A stretch of DNA of 13,049 nucleotides from Candidatus Bathyarchaeum sp. GTDB lineage: Archaea > Thermoproteota > Bathyarchaeia > Bathyarchaeales > Bathyarchaeaceae. The notes under the pieces were generated by a model, which ran no database searches, was not told the origin of the DNA, and was given only the letters and a program-made list of their open reading frames with translations. The stretch is taken from assembly GCA_003096235.1 (NCBI GenBank), contig PIXT01000075.1, positions 1 through 13,049 of the forward strand. The letters run 5' to 3'. The position numbers and the translations under genes are program-made. Shown one piece after another: positions 12,346-13,049 of the stretch. Position 1 is the stretch's first letter. Every line of letters begins with the position of its first letter.

Positions 12346-13049
12346 ATGGTTTCTAATCCCAGAATTGACGTGATTATGTCCGTTTACAATGGGGAAACAT
12401 ATCTCAGAGAAGCCATAGAAAGCATACTTAATCAAACATACACAAATTTTAGGTTTATAATTGTAGATGACTGCTCAAACGATGGCTCTTTTGACATCAT
12501 TAACAGTTTTACAGATGAACGAATTGTAGTTATCAAAAACAAGAAGAGATCTGGACTAACAAGAAATCTAAACAAAGCCCTCAGAGCGTCTGACGCCGAA
12601 TATGTTGCAAGACAAGACGCAGATGATGCTTCATTGTCTAACCGATTTAAAACTCAAATAGACTTTTTTGAGAAACACCCTGAAGTTGATTTGCTGGGCA
12701 CTGGAGTTTACTTGATTAACGAAAAAGGAGACTTGATTGGAGAAAGATTTGCACACCCAAAACCGTCTAAACAGATTTTTCTTAAAGCAAATGAACTGTT
12801 TCATGGTTCAGCGATGATCAGAAGAGAGGCTATTGAAGCAGTGGGCGGATACAATGAAGTGTTCAAGTATTCGCAGGACTACGAGTTATGGCTACGATTA
12901 GCCAAAAAAGATAATGCAAGAAATATACAAAAACCGCTCTACGCCTTAAGACGACATAAAAGCAGTGTTAGCTTGAACAAAACTAAAGAACAATTATTGT
13001 TTGAATTAGCTGCCAGAAAAATTGCAAAAAACGAGTTAATTTTAGATGA
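12346..13049 (+). CDS. Family 2 glycosyltransferase, 3' end missing
   Basis: ATG at 12346 opens a frame that runs without a stop to the window end (234 full codons plus two bases), so the C-terminus lies outside. The GT-A fold signatures are clear: IDVIMSVYNGETYLREAIES at the start, FIIVDDCSNDGSFD (37-50) with Asp41-Asp42, the metal-binding ARQDADDASLSNRF (88-101), FHGSAMIRREAI (152-163) and SQDYELWLRL (176-185). It transfers a sugar from a nucleotide-sugar donor, probably to a cell-surface glycan or lipid. No membrane segment is visible in this part. GTGAGAAG precedes the ATG by several bases. It may be co-transcribed with the radical SAM gene or use AT-rich sequence in the 69-base gap as a promoter. 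Confidence 0.9.
   Translation, partial: MVSNPRIDVIMSVYNGETYLREAIESILNQTYTNFRFIIVDDCSNDGSFDIINSFTDERIVVIKNKKRSGLTRNLNKALRASDAEYVARQDADDASLSNRFKTQIDFFEKHPEVDLLGTGVYLINEKGDLIGERFAHPKPSKQIFLKANELFHGSAMIRREAIEAVGGYNEVFKYSQDYELWLRLAKKDNARNIQKPLYALRRHKSSVSLNKTKEQLLFELAARKIAKNELILD

Overview
The window reads as part of a chromosome of a TACK-type archaeon, most likely Bathyarchaeia-like. The evidence is the archaeal informational and lipid genes (eL40, Alba, Pth2, TruD, archaeal AspRS with an upstream zinc-finger/KH protein, geranylgeranyl reductase), the frequent TTG and GTG starts preceded by GGTGA/GAGG-type ribosome sites, TATA-like boxes and oligo-T terminators. The lineage call is inference from protein style, not from a marker search.

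Layout. 1-1700: a 5'-truncated double winged-helix regulator converges on a DUF996-like membrane protein; behind the latter, on the same strand, lies a 40-residue desulforedoxin. 1700-3880: an accessory island. A TATA-like box and a long GC-rich leader, which also carries a 39-codon ORF overlapping the next start, precede a DUF6345 (caspase/gingipain-like, His/Cys dyad) protein and a 298-residue partner. An oligo-T run closes the unit. 3881-4734: a conserved protein of unknown function, probably on a leaderless transcript, converges on a four-CxxC zinc-ribbon protein. 4770-7911: a divergent promoter, then geranylgeranyl reductase, Pth2 and TruD. 7920-10109: on the minus strand, alba, a zinc-finger KH (NusA-like) protein and aspS. 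10435-13049: eL40, a non-coding stretch with two strong hairpins and a T7 terminator, a radical SAM protein with a B12-binding-type N-terminus, and a glycosyltransferase cut by the window end.

How it works together. Most of the window is housekeeping: translation (eL40, AspRS, Pth2), tRNA modification (TruD), nucleic-acid binding (Alba, KH protein) and archaeal lipid saturation (GGR). AspRS carries Gln and Pro at the two positions where discriminating archaeal enzymes have Trp and Lys, so it probably also charges tRNA-Asn and would need GatCAB. The most unusual part is the DUF6345 protease-like gene and its partner. The partner carries a DGVPVVG-type segment reminiscent of propeptide domains, so I propose a protease with a separately encoded inhibitor or chaperone. 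Three genes are easily missed because of size or truncation: desulforedoxin (1575-1697), eL40 (10435-10596) and the 3' glycosyltransferase.
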